A stretch of 64,000 bases of DNA from Scenedesmus sp. ARA3 (Eukaryota > Chlorophyta > Chlorophyceae > Sphaeropleales > Scenedesmaceae). Under the pieces are notes generated by a model. The model did not search any database. It was given only the letters and a program-made list of their open reading frames with translations, and was not told the origin of the DNA. The stretch lies in assembly GCA_004335835.1 (NCBI GenBank), contig RWJK01001146.1, positions 1 through 64,000 on the forward strand. Direction: 5' to 3'. The position numbers and the translations under genes were made by a program. Shown piece by piece: positions 22,665 through 33,500 of this stretch; position 1 is the first letter of the stretch, and each line of letters starts with the position of its first letter.

Positions 22665-25156
22665 ATGGAGGGCCCAATTGACCAGGTGAGAGCTGCCTTG
22701 TGTGATGAGTTGGTCAACCAATCGTTGGCAGGACGGGTGTGCAGCCCTAATCATGCCGCCCACAAGTCTAGGTTGATCTGAGACGGTCACTTGGTGTTAT
22801 GTCAATCAGGACTTGCGTTGGTCAGCACAGAAACACAGTGCACCAGGCAAAGCAGGATGTCCAGGTGGCGCTGATGGCCGCTGCTGTGCTGCGCTGTGCA
22901 CAGGTTGATGCTGTGCCTGCTGAGGAGCAGTCAGCTGTGCAGGAGGTATGCAGCTAGCACAATACGTCGGTGTGGCACATCGCGTTAACACCAGCCACGG
23001 CTTGCTCAGTGCATCTGATACAGGCTGAAAGCTTCAGGGTGCAGCAACTGACCAACTGCTGACTGCCCGGTGTGCTGTGCAGGAAGTGGCAGCAGCGCCA
23101 GTGCTGAACGGCAGCGCAGCAGCAGCAGCAGCTGTGGAGCAGCCAGGTGAGGGTACACTGAGCCTACGGGCAGCACTGGCGGCCGGCAATGCAGCTGCTT
23201 GTTGCAGTGCCAGTGTCACCCAGCAACAAGTCCCACAGCGTCAGGGCAATCCCCAAAGCAGCTGTCAGCTGTGTCTGCCATTGGCTATCCTGTCAGCAGT
23301 GAGCGTGCAGCCACTCTGCTGGGCTCTTTTCAAAGCTCTTCCGTCACCCACACCCCTCATTTTCATCACATGTGGTCCCACGCTCACGCCATCATGCTGC
23401 CCTGCACTGCTGCACACCTGCAGCAGCAGCGCCAGCAGTGCCAGCAGCAGCCGACCCCCCGCGGACGCTGTACCGCGCGCCCAGCCGGGACAACCTATCT
23501 GGCGGCGGCAGCAGCACCGGCATGGTGCGCGTGCCCAGCAACAGCAACCTGGAGGTGGTGGAAGTGCGCGGCGTGGCGGCACACCCCTGGTGCGTTGTGC
23601 AGGACATTGTGCAGGTGCAGAGAGCAAGCGCACGGCTTGCGTGCTGCGCTGTTGGTATGCCACATCACCATTCTATCAGCACAGCAGAGGCTATTGCCAA
23701 TGCAGATTAGATATTCGGCAGGTTTTGGAAGCCTCTGTCAACAAGATTTCAGCAACACCCAGAGGGCCCGCAGCGACACGCTCAGAGCAGTGTGCTAGCA
23801 CAATTGGTGACTGCACTTGCTTCTCTCAACAGGCGCCTGCCTCGCTTTTCAGTCTGCTTCGTGCACTTGCTGACTCGGCTTGAACTGCTGCTGCTGCAGC
23901 CTGATGCCCCGGCACTCCAATGCTGGGAAGCTGCACAAGCACGTCAATTAGCGGGTTGCCTTCTGAAGCCTTGTGTGCTATTCATCCCTCTGCGCTGACC
24001 TTACGCATCTTCTACAGCCCGCACTGCCCTGCTAACGCACTTATTTGCATTGTTTGCATGCAGAACTTCAAGGTCAAGTACGAGCCTGACAACCTGCACC
24101 CCTGTGATTCTGACTTTCATGCCCTTGCCCCTCCTGCTTTTGTCTCCTGCGCAGAACTCCAAGGTCAAGTACGAGCTGGACAAGGACACGGGCATGCTGT
24201 ACGTGGACCGTGTGCTGGCCAGCAGCGTGCGCTACCCACACAACTATGGCTTCATCCCGCAGACGCTCTGCGAGGTGCGTCGCGCTGCGCTGCGTATTTA
24301 CTTTCGTGCTGTTGGAACGTCGCTGCGCATGTGTTGAACGGGCAATACACATTGTGCAAGGTGTTGACTGAGGTGTTGTGAGGTTGGCGATGTTGTGCAT
24401 GGAGAGATATGCCGCTGCAGCTGCAAGGGCGGCAGCTGATTGGAGCGCAAGGGCAAGCCCAGCGCTTGTCTATGCATGATGCAGTGGAGCAAATCAAGGC
24501 AGCACTGCGTTCCTATTTCATGGGCACCTGCCGGATCTGCTGCATTGCCAAACTGCTCTGCCGTCTAATCGTACCATGCCGCTGTTGCCCATGTACATGT
24601 AGCGGGTGGGGGCCGGTGATAACCGATGTGCTGCGTGCCGCGCCATTGTGTTGCTGCTCTTGCAGGACAACGACCCTCTGGACGTGCTGGTGGTGATGCA
24701 GAGCCAGGTGGCGCCCTTCAGCCTCATGCAGGTGCGGCAAGCTCAGGGTTGAGGCAGCACAACAGTGCACACACAGCAGCAGCACACACATCAGCACATG
24801 CAACGCCTTGGGTAGACATGACAGCGCTTTGGATACCAGCAGCAAACACATCAGCACATGCAACGCCTTGGGTAGACATGACAGCGCTTTGGATACCAGC
24901 AGCACACTTTTTGCCCTTGCTGGGCGCTGCTGTGACTAGCTGCTGTGGCTGGCATGCAAGTTTCCCTCTGCCTTACACAGCCCTGACGCATAGCGCACTG
25001 CTGCTGCTGCTGTGGCCAGTGTGTGGAAGATGTGGAAGGTGCTGCTGCCACATGTGAGCCCCATCATCAGCATATAGTCTTTTCCTCTACTGCAGCGCGT
25101 CACAGTCTGGGTGCATCGGCTCACCTTTGCCTCACTCCTGCTGCTGCTGCTGCTGC

Positions 25157-25196
<40 letters not shown>

Positions 25197-26004
25197 GCAG
25201 GTGAAGCCCATCGGCGTGCTGCAGATGCTGGACCAGGGCGAGCGCGACGACAAGATCATCGCGGTGCACTGCCACGACCCCAGCTACCGCAACTTCAACG
25301 ACATCAGTGAGCTGCCCAGCCACCGCCTGGCGGAGATCCGCAGCTTCTTTGAGGACTACAAGAAGAACGAGCACAAGGTGCGGCGCGGATGTGATTAGTT
25401 GTAAGGATGTCTGGGGGGCAAGGGTGTGTGTGTGTGTGAGGGTTGAGAGGACTACAAGAACAACGAGCACAGTGTGCAGGGCTGGCTACAAAGGGTTGGC
25501 TGGCTGGCTGGTTGGACAGTGGGTCGGTTGGTTGGAGAAGGGTTGAGGATCCAACAATTTGGTGCAAGAGTTTTGCAGCTTCCATGAAAATCTACAGTGA
25601 GCATACGGTGGGGGAGGGGTTCGATTTCAGTGGCTGCACCCCACCCCCTTCCTGCACCAAGCCTCGCCCAGGACTACTGCTGTTGGTTTGGCTCTTACAT
25701 ACCTTCTCCCAACCACTGTACTGTGCTGCTGCTGCTGCCGCTGCCATCACTGCTGTTATCGCCTCTCGCCGCCGTAGGAGGTGCGTGTGGATGAGATTCT
25801 GGGCGTGGTCTTGGCTGCCTCTTCTCAAACAATGTGGTGTTGCTGCTGCTGCTGCTGCCGCTGCTGCCGCTGCTGCCGTCACAACCGCAGGAGGTGCGTG
25901 TGGATGAGATCCTGGGTGCTGAGGAGGCCGCCAAGGTCATCGAGGAGGCCATCCAGCTGTACGTGGACAACTACGTGCCCAAGAAGTACCGCGTGAACAA
26001 GTAA
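22665..26004 (+). CDS. Soluble inorganic pyrophosphatase, family I (plant type)
   Basis: Hydrolyses pyrophosphate to two phosphates with Mg2+, pulling biosynthetic reactions forward. Eight exons keep phase: 22665-22685, 22856-22945, 23083-23146, 23451-23614, 24155-24274, 24666-24731, 25201-25377, 25891-26004, giving 271 aa. The first three exons encode an Ala-rich N-terminal extension of uncertain start. The core starts at VAAHPW and includes the active-site stretches [49 protein letters not shown] and FEDYKK, so nearly all metal and phosphate ligands are present. The segment normally linking AHPW to SKVKYEL (about 20 residues, containing a catalytic Glu) is shortened to CVVQDIVQN here, with Asp at the Glu position. 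Alternatively an exon escaped me. Exon-edge copies occur in three introns. Intron 6 ends in a CTG run. Confidence 0.88.
24057..24093 (+). repeat. Copy of the head of pyrophosphatase exon 5
   Basis: Matches the acceptor and first codons of the exon at 24155 (N-KVKYE-D) and then diverges. It lies about 100 bp upstream of the real exon. Confidence 0.75.
24781..24900 (+). repeat. Perfectly phased 60-bp tandem duplication in an intron
   Basis: 24781-24840 and 24841-24900 are identical except for one base (C versus A at the fifth position). The near identity implies a very recent duplication or an assembly artefact. It lies in pyrophosphatase intron 6. Confidence 0.95.
25138..25197 (+). repeat. 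CTG repeat run at a 3' splice site
   Basis: A run of about 20 triplets, CTG with two CCG interruptions, ends directly at GCAG before exon 7 at 25201. It occupies the position of the polypyrimidine tract. Confidence 0.9.
25444..25480 (+). repeat. Copy of the tail of pyrophosphatase exon 7
   Basis: Resembles 25350-25383 (EDYKKNEHK and donor). The copy reads EDYKNNEHS, and the donor is degraded to GTGTGCAG. It sits downstream of the real exon. Confidence 0.75.
25771..25810 (+). repeat. Copy of the head of pyrophosphatase exon 8
   Basis: Matches the last exon start (25885-25922): the residues EVRVDEILG are reproduced, with TAG instead of CAG at the acceptor, then the sequence diverges into CTG triplets. 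It lies about 110 bp upstream of the real exon. Confidence 0.8.
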
Positions 26005-27552
26005 ACGTTCACGATGAAGTGGTGAAGGGGTACAAGCAGGCAGCCAGGCGGCAACAGCACGCAGTTGTGGCGGAGCTGGCACGCAGTCAGATGCAGCTGC
26101 CTGCGCGCGAGCCGGCTTGCAGCTGAGTTGCGAATGTGGTAGTCTTCAGACTAAGTTAGGTAGCTTGTGGTAGGATGTGTGCATGGTGGTGCAGCTGCTG
26201 GCTCCGCAGGGTGTATGAGGTGCTGTTTGTTTTCTGGGGTAGCCTTGCGTATTATTTTGGCTGGTCCGCTGCTGTGACTTGCAGCCAAGACCAAGAGTCT
26301 GTGCTGCAGTGTCTGGTGTTGCGTACTAGGATTGTGCGGTGCCACGGCGCGGCTGGCTGGCTGCTTTGCAGCTGCAAAAGAACTGCACAGATCCCAGCAG
26401 TGCAGGGCCGTTCATCTCAAGAAAGTGTGGATATGGCAGGATCTTGACATACATGTGTGCACAGTGCGATGGGCCTTTTGCATGTGATCTCTTATGCAAA
26501 AGTTGCACGACACGCTGTGGCTGTAAGTTATGCACATGCATGCAGCAGCATGCGCGCAGCTGCAGCATTTCTTGTACTAGCAGGTGTAGGCATTGTACAA
26601 GAGGCATGTTGACGTGTGGCCCTGCTCCGTTGGTGTGGCTTGTCCACCTGCTCTGCCCATGGCGGGCGGGTTTGCCAGTCTGTGCTATGGTACAATGCGC
26701 AAGACATGCTGGGTGCGGCAAACGAATGAACTGTGGCCATTGGCTTGTGGGTTGGGCGGATTGGTCAGTCTCTGCAGGGGTTCTGCATAGCAGGCTGCAG
26801 CCCAGGTTGGTACTGCTGGCCAGCCGCTGGCAACTAGCACAGGCTGTGCACAGGCTGCACGTGCAGCAGCGTGCGTAGCGACACGCCGCCGGTATATGAA
26901 TGTGCGTGGCAGTGATGCGGCGGTGGGATCCTTGTCAAGAATTTTGCTGAGTATGTAACAAATCAGACTCCCGTGAGATGCGTGCACACTTGAACTGGCT
27001 GTAGCACTAGCTATTGCCCATCACTGAAGCGTCAGCATTGTTGCACGCCTGCTTAGACAAGCGCTTGCTAGCATGGCGTGGTGTTTTGCTGCCCAACAGT
27101 ACGGCTACTGTGAATGTAATATCTTTCCTGCAACCCTAAACACTACTAGCACTAGCTAGTGCCTATATATAGGCAGTCTGCAATTGTTGCGTGTGACGCT
27201 CTGCATCATATACATAACTACATAGTTATGAACTGATCAGGCACATGTTGTGATTATAGATTCTAGGCCCATGTCAGGCGGCCGGAGCACAGCCCTGAGA
27301 CGATGCTAGAAGACATCACCCTAACTGGCAGCTGCAACGCGCTACGTGCAACAGCACCGCTGTCTCATGCAACACCGCACACTCAGCCGCAACATTTGTG
27401 TTACATGTGCTTGGCAGCCATACGGAGAGCGCCATGCTGGAGAGCTACATCACATCAATGCACCACACCGGCTGCAGGATGACCAGAAGCCGCGGCAATG
27501 CCGCCAAACGTACGCACACTGCGTCCACGACACTCGTCTGCACACCATGTCC
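26005..27552. other. Convergent 3' region between pyrophosphatase and rotatin
   Basis: Contains the 3' untranslated regions of two convergent genes. An AT-rich core around 27110-27260 with short direct repeats of ACTAGCACTAGCTAG type separates them. No gene is visible. Confidence 0.5.
27401..27405 (-). terminator. Possible polyadenylation signal TGTAA for rotatin
   Basis: TGTAA, the chlorophyte polyadenylation signal, is present on the minus strand 148 bp after the rotatin stop codon. The motif is short, so chance occurrence cannot be excluded. Confidence 0.4.
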
Positions 27553-30500
27553 TCAAGCGTTCTCCATGATGTCAAGCACTGAGCTGCAGCTCTCCGCCAG
27601 CTGCTCCAGCCACCACGCTGCGTCACGGGCACCAGCCAAGCTGCCGGCAGCAGCAACCACAGCCTTGCCATGCAGCCTGCCACCCACACCCTTCCCCGCT
27701 GCTGCTGCTGCACGCTGCTGATCCTCCCAGCCATCCCTGCCTGAGACAGCAGCTATGTCACCCCTGCTGCTGCCAGCCCTAGCCACAGCCCTGTCTGCTA
27801 TTTGCTGCTCTTCAGCCTCTTCCAGCAGCTGCTGTGCACAGTCCCTGACCGCCGCCAGCCGAGCTGCAGCAGCAGGCAGCTTGCGCACCGCAGCCTTCAC
27901 TTTCTCCCCTTGGTACATCAGCGCCCACAGCGCCGACACAGCATACGCAGCACAGCACACATTGCGAGCAGCGCTGGGCACCAAGCCACTGCCAAGCAGC
28001 AGCAGCGAGCCGCTGCCAGCACTGCCAGCCGGCCCAGGGCTGCCTGGCCTGCTGCTGCTGCTGCCAGCAGCAGCACTGGTCACTGGCTTGCCATACAGCG
28101 GCGCCCAGCCCTGCTGCTGCGCATTGCCCTGCCCGCTGCTGCTGCCAGGCCTCCCCAGCCCTCCTGCATCCAGCTGCTGCTGCTGCTGCTGCTGACCGCG
28201 CGGCGTCACGCTCTCTGCTGCTGCCAGCAGCAGCAGCAGCAGCTGCTGGTTGGCCAGCACAGGGCCGCGCAGCTCCGCATCAAACGCCAGGTTGCGCAGC
28301 AGCAGCAGCGCCGCACTGACGGCTGCCGGCTGCTGCGGCAGTGTGATCACTTCGGTCACCAAATCAATCAGCGCCGGTGCTACTGTTGGCCGCAGCAGCG
28401 CCCGCTGCCCATGTGGCCTCCCTGCTACAACCGCCAGCAGCTGCAGCGTGCCAGCCAGCCGCTGCTGCTGCGCCTGCTTGTGCTGCTGCGCCTCGTGCTC
28501 TCGTTTGCAGGACAGCAGGCAGCTGCGCAGCGCGCGCTGCGCGTCTTGCAGGAAAGTGCCGCCTGGCCTGACCAGCTGAGCAGCACCGTCATCAGTGCTG
28601 GCATAGTGCAGCAATGTTACCCCTGCACCGCGCACAACATCAGGCACACCTGCTGCTGCCTGTGCCGCCGCTGCGCTGCTGCCACTGCTAGGTGCATTCT
28701 GATCCGCGGTCAGGCCGCTGCTCGGCAGCAGCAGCAACAGCAGCTGCTGCAGCAGGGTGCTGCCAGTGCTGCTGGGTGCTGCTGCTACAGCCAAGCGCGC
28801 CTGGTAGCAGCCTGGCAGCATGTTGTCCAGCAGCTGCAGCAGCTCAAGCAGCAGTGAGGTCTGCTGCAGAGCCAGCGGCCACAGCTGCTGTAGCAGCTCA
28901 ACCTGTTGTAGAGCAAAGCAGAAGCAGGCCCAACAGGAGCAGCGGCAGACATTTAGTCAAAGTCAAGCGGGCCGGAACAACAAGCTGTGCATGTGCTGGG
29001 TTATGTGCAATGCTTACCTGCAAGCATGTCAGCACAAAGGACAGCAGCTCGCATGCTGCCAGCTAACACACGTGCGTGCACGCATCCGCATGAAACAAGC
29101 CGGGGTAATAATGCAGCAAACTGCATCTGTTTGTGTAGGTATACTTACCAAGCCACTTGCCACAAGCGCTGCTTGCGTGTCATGACAGCGGTATGCCAGG
29201 TGCCGCAGCAGCAGCACATTCAGCAGCAGCTTGCGCAGGTTCACTGTCCGCAGCGCCGCCTGCCGTTGCTGCCTGCTACTGCCGCTGCTAACAACTGCAG
29301 CACCCGGATGTGCAGCATCAACAGCTGTGTCAGCTTCTGCGCATGCATCCTCAGCAGGTGCGTTGTCGCCAGCAGCATCAGCAGCAGCAGCAGACGTGAC
29401 CTTATCTGGCACTGCATCCTCCGCAGCATCAGCTGCTTGCTCCTGTGGCTCAGCTGGACTGTCATCACCTTCCGCAGCCGCATCAGCTGCTGTGTCTGCC
29501 AGCTCGCTGCTGCTGCTCTTGTTGCCGCGCAGCCTGAGCTGCGCAGCCTGCTGCTGCTGTTGCTGCCGTGGCTTGACGGCTGCACCTGCGGCTTTTGGCC
29601 CGGCTGCCCTTCTGACCCCGCCTGCTGCTGCTGCTGCCCCAGGAGAGCCTTTGCCACCTGGCACTGCGGCTGCTGCTGCTGCTGCGATCGCCGCCGTTGC
29701 TGCTCCTTTGCGCCCAAACGCAACACCAGCAGCTGGGGCTGCCTTTGGTGCGGCAGCTGGTGTGCTGCTGAACCACCTTGCACGCACCCTGCGCTGCCCA
29801 GCCGCAGCTCCAGGCCCCTGTGCTGACCCTGCTGCTGGCGCTGCTGCTGCCACTGCTGCTGCCAAAGCCGTCGCAGCTTCCATCAGCAGCTTGTGCAAGC
29901 CTATCTCCAGGGCAGCTTCCTTTGCTGATCTGCTGTATGTCAGCAGGTTCTGTAGCGCAAACACAGCTGTCAAGCCCTCTGGGGAGGCCACTGTAGGTGT
30001 GGTGCTGCCTGCAGGAGCAGCATCAGCAGCGTCAGGTGCACCGGGGGCTGCTGCTGGTGACAGTATGCTGCCTGGCAGATGCACAGCCAGCTCCCGACAC
30101 AGTGCAGCGCCAACTGGCACGCCACTGGCGCACTTGGGCTCTGCAGTTGCTGCAGGCGCTGCGCGGTGCTCCTGGTCACCCATGCTGCTGCTGCTGCTGC
30201 TGCTGCTTTCAATTGGTTGGCTGCCGCCTGCTTCAGCTTCAGCTGCACTGCCTGCACTCTGCTGTGCAGCAGCAGGTAGGCCCAGCGCTGCTGCTGCTAC
30301 ATCTGCACTTGACAACAGCAGACCCAGCAGCTGCACCAGCAGCAGCTGCAGGCCCCTGCTGCTAGCCGGGTGTGACATGCAAGCGGCAATGGCCACCAAC
30401 AGCTGGCCTCTGCTGCTGCTGGTACTGGTGTTGCTGCTGCTGACCATTGTCGCACTGGTGCCATCAGCTACACCTGGCTGCTGCTCCACTGCGGCCAGCA

Positions 30501-33500
30501 GCTGCAGCAGCTGCTGCTCTCGCTGGCCAGCTGCCAGTGAGGCCAGTGGAGAGGCCAGCACAGCAGCAGCAGCAACATGCACCAGCGCAAGCTGCTGCTG
30601 CAGCAACTGCAGGACAGCAGCGGTAGCAGCGCCTGGTGCGTGCTCACTGCTGCTGCTGTTTGCAGGGACAGCATCACACTGGGGGAGCACTAGCGCATTG
30701 CCCACTCGCCTGATTAGCCGCAGCAGCACCACAGGCACCTCCCTGAGTAGTGACTGCACTGCTGCAGGCAGCAGCAGCAGCCCACCCCCAGCTGAGGCAG
30801 GCGCTGCAGCCAGGGCCAGCATGCGGGCAGCAGCTGCTGCAGAAGCAGCGCATCCTGCCTGCTGCTGCAGCGCCAGCGTAGCGACAATGTGCTGGCCAGC
30901 AGCTGCGGTTGCCACTGACCGGCAGCTGTGGAGTGCTGGCGGTGGCAGCAAGCTGCTGCTGCTATTGCTTTGCGCGTCTTCCTCAAGTCCCAGCAGCTGC
31001 AACTGCTGCACATAAAGCTGCTGCTGCTCATCTGCTGCCGTTGGTGCGCTGCTGCCACCATACAGAGGAGCAGCCGCCAGCTGCAGCACAGCAGCTGCCA
31101 CGCCCTGCTGCAGCAGCAGCGCCCGGCCGGTGCTATCCGGCGCAGCCGCCATCGCCGTCGCTGCCAGTGCAGCTGCCGCTGCTGCCACCCCGGCTGGCCG
31201 CTGCTGCCAATTCAGCAGGCAGCCGGGCACCAGCTCGCTCCACAGCTGATCCAGCTGCAGCAATGGCCCAAGGCCCAAGCAGGGCAGCTGCTTCGGCGGC
31301 TGGCTGGCATCACCTGCTGCATCCCCGGCCGCACCCTGCTGCTGCTGCTGCTGCAGGATGCTGACAGGGATGACCATGGAGGCTGCCAGAGCGCGCATGG
31401 CTGCTGCGCGCACGCCGTGTGCCTCGCAGGTATCTAAAGCAACGCGCACCAGCCGGTGCCCGCAGTCTGGCCAGCTGTGCGCAATCAGAGCCTGCAGGAA
31501 AAGGCACAGACTGGTCAACAGCGCGGCAAGGCACACCAAGCTACCGACAAAAGGTTGCAGCGAGCGCTGCAGGGATCACGCTGCCAAGCGCACACCCAAG
31601 TTCCAAATGTCTTAACAATCGACACATGCTGCTGTGAGCTGGGCGTGCAACCTGAGCAGGGCATGGTGGTGACCTGTGCTCACTGTCTGCCAGCTGGAGT
31701 TCCATCCCCAGCAGACCTGCCATAGCCCACACCCTCCCTGGCGTACAACATTACTCACTGCCCAGACATGCACACCTACACATGCACAACGTGCCCACCT
31801 GTGTTGCTGCTGCGCCGGGCGCCAGCAGCTGCCCCAGCAGGCGCAGCGCCAGGCAGCGGATGGACGACTCGCGGTCACGGCACAGCCTGCGGCAGGGTGC
31901 GGCAGGGTTTGTATAGCGCAGTTAGTTGGCGGCAGAGCAGTGGGTAGGTGTAAGCCAGTCAGCAGATGTGATGGGGCGCGCATGTCGTAAGTCTCGTGCC
32001 AGGTGGCAGAGTGCACCTATGTGCAGCACGTAAGGTGTAGGTCAAACTGCAAGCGCACTTACACACACAGGGCACCGCCGGGCAGGCTTGCAGCAAGCGC
32101 GCACAGACATTGCGCACAGTAATGGGCCACATATGCGCAAGAAGATCAGCACATGAACATGCCACCTTACTGCTACACACACACCTTGACAGCCAGAAGG
32201 TGCCGCCAATGGCTGCCCACACTTGCGACCAGTCCTCCTGTGCTGCCACAGGCCCCCGCACCACCTCGAGCAGCGCCTGCAGCGCGGTTTTGGCCAGCGC
32301 CTTGCCCCTGAACCCTGGCACGGACCTGCCAGCAACAGGCATGAGCACCTTGGTGATCAGCGGCTCAATTGCATCTACCACTGCTGCAGCTTCCTCACTG
32401 AGCCCTACACCACAGCTGCCTGACCCAGCAGCAGCCAACGCTGCGTCTGCTGCAGGCTTCAAGCCACCACCCTTGCCCATGTGGCTGGTAAGGTCGCTGC
32501 TGCTGCGGCTGTCACGTGCATTCTGCAGGCGTGCCACCTGGGCACTGTTCTGCAAGGCTCCAGTGGCCTCATGCAACAGCACACCAGCCACAACACGGCA
32601 GCAGTAGTCTGCCTCGTCACCGCGCGCCAGCAAACTACTGCATAGCAGCTGCAGCAGCTCAGCAGGCTGCAATGCTGCCAAGCTGGTACCCGACGTTTGA
32701 CCAGCGTTTGACCCAATGCTGACGTGGCAGCAGCTGCGTTTGACTGCTTTGACCAGCTGCAGCAGCACGCGCAGCGCCTGGCGGCTGACCTGCAGAGCCA
32801 GCAGCCGCTCACTGCTCGACTCAGGGCCTGTCACTGCTGTTGCAACTGCTGCTGCGCCTTTGCTGTTGGCGGTGCCGAGTCCAAACATGTCTGCAACTGC
32901 CGCTGCCGCTGCTGCTGAGCTAGGCTGCTGCTTGAGCAGCTCCCAGCTGTTGGTGCCCATTGCGAGAGCGAGCGGCGGCCTGGGCACCTCCTTTGATGCG
33001 GCTGGCTGCTGCAGCCATGCACTGACAGACTGCTGCAGCAGCAGCTGCAGGTGCGTGTACTGGCCCTGCACAAGAAGAGCAGAAGTGGCAGGTTTTGATA
33101 TGTCGTATTTGTTGAGGTGCTCACCAGCCTGCTGTGAAGCAAAAAGCGTGTACTAAACAGCAACACTAGTGGTAAGGCATTGAAGCTTTTAGCACATGTG
33201 CAGCGTATGCGCTTTGAAAATAAAGGTGAAGAGCAGCAGCAATAGGGATGCAGGCACTCTGGCCAAAGCGGCGTGCTAGCCAAATTACGGCCGCCTCACC
33301 TCTGCCAGTGGCACAGCAGCCAGCATGCGCTCCAGCAGCTGCAGCAGCCGCAGCCAAAGCCGCTGATCTTCACTGTTGATCGGCGCAGCGCCAAGCAGCC
33401 GATCAAACGCAGACAGCCAACTGCAGCCAGTGCTGCCGCACGCCGCAACACTGCAGTCCTGACCAGCTGCAGGATGCTGAGAATTCTTGCCTTGTGTATT

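Noticed and set aside
29231..31015. 594-codon + strand open frame rich in Ala, Ser and Cys
   Set aside because: It is antisense to the largest rotatin exon. Long antisense frames arise automatically from CAG/CTG and GCN repeats.
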